Source: JAUXFK01 sp034189035 (GTDB lineage: Bacteria > Desulfobacterota > UBA8473). From it: DNA of 64,000 nucleotides. The position numbers and the translations under genes are program-made. The stretch spans positions 3,336 to 67,335 of the forward strand of contig JAXHVA010000012.1 in NCBI GenBank assembly GCA_034189035.1. Reading direction: 5' to 3'. The notes under the pieces were generated by a model. The model did not search any database and was not told the DNA's origin. It saw nothing but the letters and a program-made list of their open reading frames with translations. Shown here piece by piece: positions 16,892-26,409 of this stretch (the first letter of the stretch is position 1; each line of letters begins with the position of its first letter).

Positions 16892-18610
16892 ATGAATGAA
16901 TACGTCAGAGGCATCCTTTCACGCACTTTTGCTATAAATAAGGACGAGGGAAAAGACAAGGTCATACCCCTTGAACAGGCAATAAAGCAAAAAGTAAAGC
17001 CGAATATGAAATTACATATCGGAGACAGCGCGAATGCACCAATTTGTGAGATAATAAGACAATTCTGGAGGACTAGCCCCGATTTCACCTTGATCACGAG
17101 CATAATAATGGACTCTTCTGCAGCTCTTATTCATTGTGGTTTGGCAAAGAAGGTGATCACCGGCACTTGCACTGAATTATATCCCACACCAGCAAGCATC
17201 CGAGCAGTCCAAAAGGCATATAAAGAAAAGAATATAGAGATTGAAAACTGGTCTCTTTACTCTATGGTCCAAAGGTTAATGGCAGGTGCCTTGGGTGTAG
17301 GGTTTATGCCTACTAAATCTATTATAGGGAGTAGCATGGCTCTTGAGAATCAGGACTCTTTTCAAACAATCAGAGACCCTTTTAGAAGAGACAGTACCAT
17401 TGGTGTTGTAAAAGCCCTCAATCCTGACCTCTCACTGATTCACGGATGGGCAGCAGACCGCTATGGGAATACAGTGTTGGCACCACCTATTCTTACTGGT
17501 GAGGGTATCTGGGGAGCAGCAGCCAGTAAAGAAGGTGCAGTGGTCACAGTAGAGAAACTGGTGTCTACAGATTTTATTAGAGAGCATTCAGGCTGGCTTT
17601 GTATCCCGGGTTACTTGGTGAGCAGTGTTTCTGTTGCCCCTTTTGGGGCACATCCCCAGGCTCGAATCAACCCAGGGATAAAGGATTTTGAAGCGTATGG
17701 TGCAGACTATCGTTTTATGGCGGACCATCGCAAAGCAAGCCGTGATTCCGAGACATTTGATGCCTGGATAAAAAAGTGGATACTCGATTGTAAAAACCAC
17801 GAGACCTATCTCAGCAAGTTAGGGTATGAAAGGATCCTATTTCTTAAAGGAAAGGGGGACAAAGACGCATGGGAATACAACTTGGCATCTATGTGGGAAG
17901 AAATTTCTACTGATTTAGAGTGTAATTCAGCAGAAAGAATGATCATAGCAGCCGCTCGAAAAATAAAGGAAATAATCTGTGAGCATAGCTATAAAGTTAT
18001 GCTTGCGGGTATAGGAGCTTCGGGGTTGGCAGCATGGGTGGCTTATTTTCAGTTAAAAAAAGAGAATTATGATATTGATCTCTTAATAGGGTCAGGTTTA
18101 TTCGGTTTAGTACCGCGTCCTGCAGATCCTCAGTTAGCCAGTATCTCTCATATACCAACCTGCAAAATATTAACCGATACTATTGATGCCTATGGTGTAT
18201 TTGTTGGTGGTGAAATGAGTACGTGCCTGAGCATCCTTGGGGCAGGTCAAATCGATAAGTATGGGAACATAAACTCAACCAAGGTCTCGGATGAGTTTTA
18301 TCTCATAGGCTCGGGCGGCTCTAATGATGCGGCCAATGCCAGGGAGGTTGTCGTAGTGATGAATCAATCTCCGACCCGTTTATTAGAAAAGGTACCTTAT
18401 ATTACTTGCCCAGGGAAGAAAGTAAGTACACTGATTTCAGATATGGGTATCTTTGAGAAGCTGGATGGCGAGGAACTCATCTTAACAGGTTACTTCCCTA
18501 CCTCAAATTATGAAAAGGATATAAAGAGCATAAAGGAGAGTTGCGGTTGGAATCTTAAGCTCTCTCCTGCCTTTATGGGGAATGAGACTTTTGATCCAAA
18601 TTTGGAATAA
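16892..18610 (+). CDS. Fused glutaconate/IpdAB-type CoA-transferase
   Basis: A 572-residue protein joining the A and B subunits of a family I CoA-transferase. The A half (about 1-310) has IENWSLYSMVQRLMAGALG and LIHGWAADRYGNTV. The B half (about 340-572) has GLFGLVPRPAD, ILGAGQIDKYGNINST and LIGSGGSNDAANAREVVVV, as in GctB and IpdB. Family members move CoA between acids or, as in IpdAB, hydrolyse a ring of a CoA ester. The catalytic Glu usually seen in a YESG motif of the B part appears to be replaced here (LLIGSGLFG), so activity may be altered. AGGAGG precedes the ATG. It stands alone on the plus strand, opposite a broken dehydratase subunit and MmgE/PrpD. Confidence 0.82.
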   Translation: MNEYVRGILSRTFAINKDEGKDKVIPLEQAIKQKVKPNMKLHIGDSANAPICEIIRQFWRTSPDFTLITSIIMDSSAALIHCGLAKKVITGTCTELYPTPASIRAVQKAYKEKNIEIENWSLYSMVQRLMAGALGVGFMPTKSIIGSSMALENQDSFQTIRDPFRRDSTIGVVKALNPDLSLIHGWAADRYGNTVLAPPILTGEGIWGAAASKEGAVVTVEKLVSTDFIREHSGWLCIPGYLVSSVSVAPFGAHPQARINPGIKDFEAYGADYRFMADHRKASRDSETFDAWIKKWILDCKNHETYLSKLGYERILFLKGKGDKDAWEYNLASMWEEISTDLECNSAERMIIAAARKIKEIICEHSYKVMLAGIGASGLAAWVAYFQLKKENYDIDLLIGSGLFGLVPRPADPQLASISHIPTCKILTDTIDAYGVFVGGEMSTCLSILGAGQIDKYGNINSTKVSDEFYLIGSGGSNDAANAREVVVVMNQSPTRLLEKVPYITCPGKKVSTLISDMGIFEKLDGEELILTGYFPTSNYEKDIKSIKESCGWNLKLSPAFMGNETFDPNLE

Positions 18611-18781
18611 TTGGTGACATTGAGGTTACTTGACCCTGAAAGACACTTTACTAAAGACTAGAGGGAAAATCTGATTAGCCGGTTTCCATCCATAAATGAG
18701 AAGGTTTGACTTGATGATTTCAGTTGTTTATTATTGATTTTATTATATGGATTAATCTATAAGGTCTATAGGGTGAAAAAA

Positions 18782-19003
18782 ATGACATTAAAAAGCGACC
18801 GTTTTGCTATAAGTCTTAAAGAGCGAATAGTCTATGGTATATGTTACATCACCTTTGTTCTCTCTCCAATCCTGTTTTTGTATTTTCTTTTTGGGTATTT
18901 CGTCTCCAAAAAAGAAAGTGCTCTTGCAATTTGCTGCATAATATTTTTTTTTATGATTTACAGTGGGTTCATATGTCATAGTATATACATAAAGAGTATC
19001 TAG
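18782..19003 (+). CDS. Small two-helix membrane protein
   Basis: About 73 residues from ATG 18782 (an alternative start lies 16 codons upstream). Two hydrophobic helices (ICYITFVLSPILFLYFLFGY and a second around ICCIIFFFMIYSGFIC) are separated by a short basic loop. It is predicted to sit in the inner membrane. No family is recognised and the ribosome binding site (GGTGAAAAAA) is modest. Confidence 0.45.
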   Translation: MTLKSDRFAISLKERIVYGICYITFVLSPILFLYFLFGYFVSKKESALAICCIIFFFMIYSGFICHSIYIKSI

Positions 19004-19052
19004 CGAAAAATTATTGAATCACTAGACATCAATCCTTCTAATAATAAATAAA

Positions 19053-19590
19053 ATGTCTATTGCTATGGAGCATAAGCTGATGACAGAACCTCACAGGTTA
19101 ATCCAATACTCTGTGATTTTGGCAGCTTGTCTCATTGGGGGCGGTTCATTGGTTCTCTTTTTAATCTTCCTCTATATGGGATCATTTACTTAGCAAGATG
19201 GTATTCGCGCTCTATTTCGTATTATCTTTTTCAGTTCCATCGGTCTATTTGTATGGGGTTGCCTTGCTTTTGGATCTTTTGACTCTTTTGGTGTAGAATC
19301 CATCATAGCCAATATAAAAGGGAAAAAAACACAACCAGCCCCTTCATTGTACGCAGGCCATACAGGTGGGTTCGTCATCCGCTTTACCTTGCTATGTTAT
19401 TAACTGTATATGGTCGTGCCCAAGCGTCTCAATTGATCGTCTTTTATTCAACATACTATGGACTGTCTGGGTTGTTGTAGCCACACTGTTCGAGGAGCGA
19501 GATTTAGTGGATGAATTTGGTGATGGCTATTTGGACTATCAACGAAAAGTTCCAATGTTGTTACCGAGGCATTTACATCCACCAGGATAG
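19053..19590 (+). pseudogene. Broken isoprenylcysteine methyltransferase/NnrU-like membrane protein
   Basis: From ATG 19053 the frame encodes a hydrophobic N-terminus, meets TAG at 19191, continues in frame with further hydrophobic sequence, then shifts frame near 19350. Reading across the shift gives YRWVRHPLYLAMLL, the SAM-binding-type motif of this family. The last frame gives LLFNILWTVWVVVATLFEER, DLVDEFGDGYLDYQRKVPML and a C-terminus at 19590. Family members are integral membrane methyltransferases of about 180-220 residues. One stop and at least one frameshift make it a pseudogene. Confidence 0.72.
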
Positions 19591-19655
19591 ATCTACGAAT
19601 CGGAAATTCTCTTGTGCCCTTTCCCCTTAAAGCCTTATTTCCAGATAGACGCCAG

Positions 19656-20915
19656 CTATCTTCTCCTCTCATCTATTGTCTCTAATAATGCCTGAAGTCT
19701 TGTATCTATCTGTGAGTCCGACACCATTGCCGGATCAATCATGTCAGCTTCGATAACAACACCAGGCACCCCGCATTTTTTATCCAATGCGTCTATCACA
19801 TAAGGCTGGGAGAGGTTTCAGTAGCTGCATGACTTGGAGGAAAACATCACCATCCCATCGATGATTGAATATTCCTCTATCAAACCACTTGCAAGCTCCA
19901 TGGCACCCTTCGGAGAGATATTCCATGTCCAGGGGCTTTCCCCCCATAGTAACACTCCACAAAGGACTCAACAGGATATTCCGGATCGATCAGTTCCGGA
20001 TGGGGGAACATCTCCCAAGGGTATCTCCCACAGATGCATACAGCCCCATTAGGAGTAAATTTTCGTATAAATTTACCCAAGAATGCCCACGGTATCCACC
20101 CATCCCAGTATATGCGATACTTCTCCCCTTGCGGTGCCAATGCAGGAATGCCCTTTTCTTTCCTCTCTTGAAGCTCTTTTAAGAGCTTTTCATAATAGAT
20201 AACGCCATCTTGGCTCCCCATCATATAGATAACAGGCGCCATGCTCACAGCATAATCCTACAGAGTCCATGTAGCAGGTCTTGTTTTCAAAAATTCCCAG
20301 CACTGATTCCTAATGGTAGCTGTCTTTTTGAGTATACTCAAGATTTCACTCATTCTGTCATAATCAAAGGGTTTGCCACATACCTCTTCAAGGGTTGGGA
20401 TAAGGATCTCTTTGATCTGTCTGTGAACGTATTCTTTTGTCCTTGGGATATCCTCTCTTCTAAAAGTGATTGGGAAGTCAATAGGCACCATTCGGATACC
20501 CATCCTTCTATACAAGGCCTCCGCATAGTGGGACATCTCTGTGCAAGCGCGACTGGCTACCATCAAATCGGGTAAGGGAAGGATCGCTTGCTCATTTACC
20601 TGTATCACCTTTTTAACGCCTTCTGCCATACCCACATGGAGCCTATGATAAGAACAGGTCTCAGGAAGATCACCGGTCATCTCTGCTAACTTCATCACCT
20701 CTTCTGCTGCGCCAATCCCGCCGCAGTATGAGGCATACCCGCCATAAGTGGGATTTCATACCCATTGAATATGAGAAGATAAAGGATGGGCCTGAGTCTC
20801 ATGCCACTTTTTCTCCCCTTTCCTTGGCCATTCTCAATTCAGACCAGTCTTTATCTATCATTGGCCTGATTTCATTTGTCGTTGCCAAACGATTTACTTT
20901 ATACAGTATGTCCAT
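19656..20915 (-). pseudogene. Broken 2-hydroxyacyl-CoA dehydratase/benzoyl-CoA reductase-type subunit
   Basis: The minus strand starts MDILYKVNRLATTNEIRPMI (ATG 20915). After a frameshift near 20755 it continues GGYASYCGGIGAAEEVMKL and ETCSYHRLHVGMAEGV, where the conserved cysteines sit, then LPLPDLMVASRACTEMSHYA. An in-frame TAG lies at 20258-20260. The next part includes VICICGRYPWEMF-like sequence (AVCICGRYPW). After another shift near 19950 the end reads GVPGVVIEADMIDPAM, the usual C-terminus of HgdB/BcrB-type subunits. Intact members bind a [4Fe-4S] cluster and, with an ATP-dependent activator, perform difficult reductions. The total span matches a full-length gene of about 415 codons, so the decay is recent. 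No activator gene is seen nearby. Confidence 0.78.
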
Positions 20916-20990
20916 TATTAGACCTCTTATAGGGGCATATAGAAATACACCCTATGTATGGCAACCCGTGTACCTTCAAGCAGTTATCTA

Positions 20991-22337
20991 TTATGCGTGA
21001 GCACTTATCCTGTCCATCAACTCTTTTATATCATCCAGTTTGTCCATATCCATTATGAGATCGATGAGTTGATCTGTGTCTTTGTCACCAAAAAAATCAG
21101 TGCATAACACCCTGAATTTGTCTGTCATATTCTCTCTGGTAGGTATATACTTATTTTTGTCAGGGATCTCTTCATCTGTAGTGTAGATATATCCATCTAC
21201 AGTATGCACCTCAATGCATGGCATTGAACGGCCCTCTTCTTCTATGAGTTCTACGATTTTAGCCAGTTCTTCAACTTCGGGGTCGTTGAAGTTTTTTGCA
21301 AAAAATGTGGGCGAGTTGACGGGTCTTCCCAAAACGGTTGCAGCAACGCAGAACTGCATGCTTATTAAAGCCTGAAATTGTGTTTTAAAAGGACCTTTAT
21401 AATCCAACCCCGCATAGTTCGTGGCACCAAGGGGAATCCTCTCTACTATCTTCTTGATTTCATTAGCCTTCAACTTATGCTGAGCCAGAGGTTCTGCCAT
21501 CTGAATCGGTCTTTGATTGGCACCGCAGACAGGAAATGCCTTTATGCGTATCCTTGAAATGACAAAATCCTTGCCCAGGTTATCGAGTGCCTGCTCTGCC
21601 TTCGCTTGCTCTCCTCCCCAGCAGCGAAAAAATCCGTCTTTTCCCTCCAGGGCTTGAGAGGATGCGGTAGCTCCAGATTGAGCAAAAATTGCACAAAGAA
21701 GGCCAACTCGGGCACTCATGCCTGCTTGAAACATCGCTTCCATAGTGCCACTCCACCATACTTCGTTCGTCGTTCCTGGAGCAAGACTTGATGCATAGCC
21801 TATAGCACTGGCCAATTCTTGCTTTTTAAGTCTCATGAGTTTACCGGCAGTTGCAGCAGCACCGAAAGTTGTAAATATTGGACTGGGCCTAAATGAGGAA
21901 ACAGCAAAGCGCCCATTTGCTCTCATTATTCGGCCGATCAATTCGTATCCGATTATTGCCGCTGTCAAAACTTCCTCTCCAGATGATCCCTCCTGCTCTC
22001 CTACGCCAAGAGCAGTAGATACCACGGTACTTCCAGGATGAACAAGGCCAGATAGGATATCATCCTGTACGATACTATGGATCATTACAGTATTTGCCAT
22101 TATTGCATCAAATAAGTCTGTTTTTTCCTTATGACCGATTAATGTCGAATCTCCAGAGGTTCTTTTCGCTATTTGCAAAGCTACCATGCTATGCGAGAGA
22201 TCACGCCCTGAAATAGCACAGCTTAGGGCATCAAGAAATCGAAGCTTGACCAGCTCTCTTATGTCTTTGGTGAGATCTTTATAGCTAAGATCATCTATAA
22301 AATCCGCTAGCCTCTCAGATATGCTCATCTCTTTCAT
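20991..22337 (-). CDS. MmgE/PrpD family protein
   Basis: A 448-residue protein of the MmgE/PrpD (2-methylcitrate dehydratase) family, with TKDIRELVKLRFLDALSCAI near the N-terminus, HPGSTVVSTALGVGEQ and AAAIGYELIGRI-type segments (TAAIIGYELIGRIMRANG) and FPVCGANQRPIQMAEPL. Members dehydrate hydroxy-tricarboxylates or act on related acids; several sit in anaerobic acid-degradation clusters with unknown substrates. I moved the start to ATG 22337 because GGAGG lies eight bases before it, whereas an ATG 18 codons upstream has none. It lies just upstream of the broken dehydratase-type subunit on the same strand (76 bases apart), so they were probably one operon. Confidence 0.85.
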   Translation of the reverse strand: MKEMSISERLADFIDDLSYKDLTKDIRELVKLRFLDALSCAISGRDLSHSMVALQIAKRTSGDSTLIGHKEKTDLFDAIMANTVMIHSIVQDDILSGLVHPGSTVVSTALGVGEQEGSSGEEVLTAAIIGYELIGRIMRANGRFAVSSFRPSPIFTTFGAAATAGKLMRLKKQELASAIGYASSLAPGTTNEVWWSGTMEAMFQAGMSARVGLLCAIFAQSGATASSQALEGKDGFFRCWGGEQAKAEQALDNLGKDFVISRIRIKAFPVCGANQRPIQMAEPLAQHKLKANEIKKIVERIPLGATNYAGLDYKGPFKTQFQALISMQFCVAATVLGRPVNSPTFFAKNFNDPEVEELAKIVELIEEEGRSMPCIEVHTVDGYIYTTDEEIPDKNKYIPTRENMTDKFRVLCTDFFGDKDTDQLIDLIMDMDKLDDIKELMDRISAHA

Positions 22338-22659
22338 GTTTGTTTCCTCCAAAACATTCAAACTTTTTTCCTCAATGATAAACCTATCCAATCAAAAAGT
22401 AGAACTAACAGATCTACTTGGAAAAGTCAAAGTTAATATATTTCTTACCATTTACAAGCGACGATTATTTGATAAACAAGCTTTTAGATTGCCAATCTCC
22501 CATATTAACTCTTAATATCAAGACAACCAAAAACATACTTTTAACTCTCATTCCTTTTTCTGTTGCAATAAGCAGTCCTCTTTTGTTATATAATTAAACA
22601 TAAGTCAGTGCTCACTGAAAAGCACAGTTTTATTAAGGTCAAAGGGAACAAAACAGGAT
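22338..22659. other. Divergent intergenic region
   Basis: About 320 AT-rich bases between the divergent MmgE/PrpD and TPR genes, presumably holding both promoters. A possible -10-like TATAAT lies near 22589, but no convincing -35 was paired with it. No gene is seen. Confidence 0.45.
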
Positions 22660-23418
22660 ATGAAAACAATATGTTGTATCCTTTTATCTCTTTTTATTGC
22701 TTTCCCACTTTATGCACAGAATTATAATTTTTTTATAGAGAAAGCAGATAAGTATTATGAAATTTTTGAAAATATACAAGCATTACAATATTACGAAAAG
22801 GCTTACGCTATTTGCCCTGACAACTATGAAGTATTACTGAAACTAGCCCGCACCTGTAACGATATCGGTGAAGACCTCAACTCAAAATCTTCAAAAGAAT
22901 ACTATGTTAAAGCGGTTGGCTATGCGAAACCTTTACAAGAAAAATACCCTGATAAAGCGGAATCACATTACTATCTGGCGGTTTCCCAAGGGAATCTTGC
23001 TCTTTTCAAAGGAGGCAGAGAGAAGGTAAAACTTTCAAGGAAGATAGAGAAAAATGCAAAGAAGGCGATAGAGATAGATCCTGAATTTTTTGGTCCGTAT
23101 ATTGTCTTGGGTATGTACTATAGAGAGGTTGCGAATTCAAACTGGTTTTCAAAATCATTTGCCAAAACTTTTTTCGGCGGATTACCCGATGGAACGAATA
23201 GAGACTCTGAGAGAATGCTATTAAAGGCGATTGAATTGGATCCAAGAAACATCTATGCACGTCATGAATTAGCCAAAACATACATCAAGATGGGCCGCAA
23301 AGATCAAGCGATTCAATACCTAAAAGAGGTTATCGAACTGCCCAGATATGACCATCAGGACTTACAAAAAAAAGCTGAAGCCAAAGTAATACTAAAAAAA
23401 CTCATGAAGAGCAAATGA
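22660..23418 (+). CDS. Exported TPR-repeat protein
   Basis: A 252-residue protein with a cleavable signal peptide (MKTICCILLSLFIAFPLYAQ). Tetratricopeptide-like helices follow: NIQALQYYEKAYAICPDNYE, YAKPLQEKYPDKAESHYYLA, KAIEIDPEFFGPYIVLGMY and KAIELDPRNIYARHELAKTY. TPR arrays act as protein-binding scaffolds; this one would act in the periplasm. It is 92 bases upstream of the VIT-family gene and on the same strand. A partner cannot be named. Confidence 0.78.
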   Translation: MKTICCILLSLFIAFPLYAQNYNFFIEKADKYYEIFENIQALQYYEKAYAICPDNYEVLLKLARTCNDIGEDLNSKSSKEYYVKAVGYAKPLQEKYPDKAESHYYLAVSQGNLALFKGGREKVKLSRKIEKNAKKAIEIDPEFFGPYIVLGMYYREVANSNWFSKSFAKTFFGGLPDGTNRDSERMLLKAIELDPRNIYARHELAKTYIKMGRKDQAIQYLKEVIELPRYDHQDLQKKAEAKVILKKLMKSK

Positions 23419-23510
23419 GACATCCATATTATATCCATCCAAAATTTGATTTTAGAAAGAACGTGCACGACCATCTCTTCCCTTCGAATATTGCTTCTGG
23501 AGAGAAGTGA

Positions 23511-23987
23511 ATGCGAGAATCTCTCAAGACTGGAGTCAGTTTTGGATTAACCTCCGGAGTAATTACGACTTTGGGTCTTATCGTAGGACTTCACGCAGGA
23601 ACGAACTCACAGCTCGCTATAATCGGGGGTATTCTCACTATTGCCGTTGCTGATGCTTTCTCAGATGCACTCGGCATCCATATGAGCGAGGAGTCAGAAG
23701 GTACTCATTCCAGAAGACATATCTGGGAGTCCACTGCATTCACCTTTCTATCAAAGCTTACTTTTGCCCTTACCTTTCTGATCCCTGTTATCGTTTTCGA
23801 GCTCGAAACAGCAATCCTGGTCAGTATAGCCTGGGGCATGAGTATACTGGTGATCATCAGTTACAGTATAGCCAAGTCTCAAAGCACAGAGCCTTGGAAA
23901 GTGGTTGTCGAGCACTTAATCATAACGGTTATTGTAATCGGGATTACCCATATTCTAGGAAATTGGATTTCTACTGTATTTAAATAG
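23511..23987 (+). CDS. VIT (Ccc1-like) family membrane transporter
   Basis: A 158-residue integral membrane protein with FGLTSGVITTLGLIVGLHAG, GGILTIAVADAFSDALGIHM and SEESEG, the N-terminal and second-helix signature of VIT/Ccc1 iron or manganese transporters. About five membrane helices are predicted. Members move Fe2+ or Mn2+ across membranes, though many short bacterial forms are uncharacterised. GGAGAG lies just before the ATG. It is shorter than typical VIT proteins (about 230 residues). Confidence 0.78.
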   Translation: MRESLKTGVSFGLTSGVITTLGLIVGLHAGTNSQLAIIGGILTIAVADAFSDALGIHMSEESEGTHSRRHIWESTAFTFLSKLTFALTFLIPVIVFELETAILVSIAWGMSILVIISYSIAKSQSTEPWKVVVEHLIITVIVIGITHILGNWISTVFK

Positions 23988-24031
23988 GATCAAAAGCGGA
24001 ACGCTATAAAAAATAAGCTGAGGTAGATTGA

Positions 24032-24385
24032 ATGGAGTGCCCAAAATGTGGTCACAATGTACCAACAGCCAAAGATAAGTGTATGTACTGCGGTTTCTCA
24101 AGAAAAAAGAGTCCTTTTGCGGATGTTAAAGAAACAACAAAAACAAGTAAAAGTGCGATTTTAATAAAGAGTGATGAAAATGGTCGCTTTAGCTTTACTG
24201 CTAATGTAAAAGAAAAAGTATATAAAGACCTAGAAGATATCCCCAAATCTCTTCGAGCAACGGTCCAAGAAGCACTCAGAAAAGGTGAGAAAAACATATC
24301 GTTTGAACAAAGAGTAGACACATACACCTCCCCTTTAAAAGATACCCATCAACCTCAAAGCTCAAAAGAGATAAGAGATATTTAA
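24032..24385 (+). CDS. Small zinc-ribbon protein
   Basis: A 117-residue soluble protein starting MECPKCGHNVPTAKDKCMYC, two CxxC pairs that form an N-terminal zinc ribbon. The rest is charged and probably helical (KVYKDLEDIPKSLRATVQEA) with a disordered C-terminus. No enzymatic motif is seen. It may be a regulator or assembly factor. It is 44 bases after the VIT-family gene and could be co-transcribed. Confidence 0.62.
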   Translation: MECPKCGHNVPTAKDKCMYCGFSRKKSPFADVKETTKTSKSAILIKSDENGRFSFTANVKEKVYKDLEDIPKSLRATVQEALRKGEKNISFEQRVDTYTSPLKDTHQPQSSKEIRDI

Positions 24386-24547
24386 CCGAGCTCTTTTCTC
24401 AAACATATATATCTCTTTCCAAGATATGACTTGTTTCTCCTGGGATTCATGCAAGGGCAAGCCTCTATTGGATAACTCTGAAAGGAATTGAAAAGGTCCT
24501 GATCAGGAAAGTTTTTAAAAATCGTTTTTGGGGATCGGAGGATAGAT

Positions 24548-25702
24548 ATGGATTTCAGTCTTACTTTGGATGAAGAGAGATTTAAGGAGGAGGTCTGTGG
24601 CTTTTTAGACAGCGCAGTGAGTGATGAGATTGTACACGAACTGGAAAGAGGAGCAGGTATAGGCCCTCTCACATGGGAATTCATGCGAAAAATGGGAGAG
24701 AGGAGGTGGCTGGCCCCTGCATTTCCGAGAGAGTATGGGGGAATGGATGCTACTCGCTGGCAACAGTTTATTATAATGGATGAAACAACCTATCGCCGAA
24801 CTCTTCCTCTGGCCCTGTGTGGTGTTGGCATCGTAGGACCCATATTACTCCACCACGGAACAGAAAAACAAAAACAGGAATTCCTGCCTAAGATAGCAAA
24901 AGGAGAGATTGAGTTTGCCCTTGGATATACAGAGCCTGAAGCGGGATCAGATCTGGCGAACCTTCAACTGAAGGCAGAAGATAAAGGGGACTATTATCAA
25001 CTCAACGGGCAGAAGGTCTTTAATACAAGATGCCATTACGCACAATACGTATGGCTTGCCGCCAGAACCAATCCGAATGTGCCAAAACATAAGGGAATAT
25101 CGCTCTTCATGGTGGACATGAAGAGCCCAGGGATTACGGTCCGTCCCCTATGGGCGATGGATGGCGAAAGGACTAATGAGGTTTTCTATGATGATGTTAT
25201 GGTTCCTAAAGACAACAGGGTCGGGGAAGAAAACCGGGGCTTCTATTATATCCTTACCGCATTGGCTTATGAGAGGATATTCCCTGTTGGAGGCATACGT
25301 CGGGGATTCGAAGAATTTGTTGCGTATGTCAAGGAGGAGGAAATGGGTCAAGACCCCATGGTCCAACAAAGAGTAGCGCAGCTCGCTGCTGAGTTTCAAG
25401 CCCTCAGTTTAATCGCATACCGTGTAGTCTGTTTGTTGGAGAATGATATTGCCCCTACATGGCAAGCACCCATGGTCAAGCTCTATGCAACTGAATTTAT
25501 GCAGAGATTTAGTAACATTGCAACAGAGATTATGGGCAATTATGGGCAGTTGCAACAAGGATCAAAGTGGGCACCTCTTATGGGAAGGATAGAACAGTTA
25601 TATCGCCATGCAGCTGTCGGCAGTATTGTCGCTGGCAGTTCAGAGATTCAAAGGAATACAATCGCTATAATAGGATTAAAGCTCCCCAGATTAAAGACAT
25701 AG
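24548..25702 (+). CDS. Acyl-CoA dehydrogenase
   Basis: A 384-residue FAD-dependent acyl-CoA dehydrogenase. The N-terminal helical domain has PAFPREYGGMDATRWQQ, the middle beta domain has ALGYTEPEAGSDLANLQ (FAD and substrate contacts) and the C-terminal domain ends GSSEIQRNTIAIIGLKLP. The catalytic Glu is probably the one in LAYERIFP, as in the FadE/isovaleryl-like group, since the C-terminal YEGT motif is absent. It would form an alpha,beta double bond in an acyl-CoA and pass electrons to ETF. GGAGG lies eight bases before the ATG. It stands alone, about 22 kb from the other two dehydrogenases. Confidence 0.88.
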   Translation: MDFSLTLDEERFKEEVCGFLDSAVSDEIVHELERGAGIGPLTWEFMRKMGERRWLAPAFPREYGGMDATRWQQFIIMDETTYRRTLPLALCGVGIVGPILLHHGTEKQKQEFLPKIAKGEIEFALGYTEPEAGSDLANLQLKAEDKGDYYQLNGQKVFNTRCHYAQYVWLAARTNPNVPKHKGISLFMVDMKSPGITVRPLWAMDGERTNEVFYDDVMVPKDNRVGEENRGFYYILTALAYERIFPVGGIRRGFEEFVAYVKEEEMGQDPMVQQRVAQLAAEFQALSLIAYRVVCLLENDIAPTWQAPMVKLYATEFMQRFSNIATEIMGNYGQLQQGSKWAPLMGRIEQLYRHAAVGSIVAGSSEIQRNTIAIIGLKLPRLKT

Positions 25703-25808
25703 CTCTTCAGTAACAGTTTAGCCAAGCTCACCTTTCTTGCCAGCTACTCAGATCTGGCAATTTTATTGGTTTTAGTTGATTGTCTCCTTTCAGAGGATTT
25801 ACTGATTA

Positions 25809-26264
25809 TTAATCAAAATCAGCGAAGCTCTCCATCCATTTGGGTATTCTCGCATCTGATATAGCATCAATCCTCGGTATGTAAGGTTTTATATCGATTA
25901 CCGGAGTTCCATTGAGAGCGTCAGTCTTATCAATATGCACGATATTTCCCTCAACACCCAATATCTTGCATACGGATATAGCAATCAGGTTAGGTCTTGC
26001 CGGGGAACGTGTAGCAAAAACCCCTGTCAAAGGATTTGCCATATTCCCTTTCGGATGAACCTGCAAAACACTTCTCTTTCCCCGAGTATCGTTTTTATGA
26101 AACCAGGAAGATACTATTATGTGGGAGAATTGGTCCAATCCTCGAAGGGCATCCTTGTACTTCTGAGGTATTTCAATATAAACGGTTTTGCCCTCCTTTT
26201 TGATAATACCAATGGGAACAACACGGAAAGATCCTTTAGATCTTAAAATTTTCGAGGATATCAT
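25809..26264 (-). CDS. TrmO-like tRNA methyltransferase (TsaA/YaeB)
   Basis: About 151 residues with FRVVPIGIIKKEGKTVYIEI at the N-terminus and the family signature VFATRSPARPNLIAISVC, followed by DALNGTPVIDIKPYIPRID. TrmO uses SAM to N6-methylate threonylcarbamoyl-adenosine at position 37 of certain tRNAs. I use ATG 26264, preceded by AGGAAATAGGGA, rather than an upstream in-frame start 13 codons earlier. The C-terminus ends soon after the core domain, as in the short forms of the family. It is single-copy and monocistronic here. Confidence 0.85.
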   Translation of the reverse strand: MISSKILRSKGSFRVVPIGIIKKEGKTVYIEIPQKYKDALRGLDQFSHIIVSSWFHKNDTRGKRSVLQVHPKGNMANPLTGVFATRSPARPNLIAISVCKILGVEGNIVHIDKTDALNGTPVIDIKPYIPRIDAISDARIPKWMESFADFD

Positions 26265-26409
26265 ATTCCCTATTTCCTTTGGATGAGTATCATATAAACA
26301 CAATGCATCTCACTTAAACTAGTCCATTTTTTTGGTTGTTTGATAATACGTCTTAAGCAAATAAGACAGATCCTATCCTTAAAAGAGTATCCCCTCGTTC
26401 CTTAAAGTA

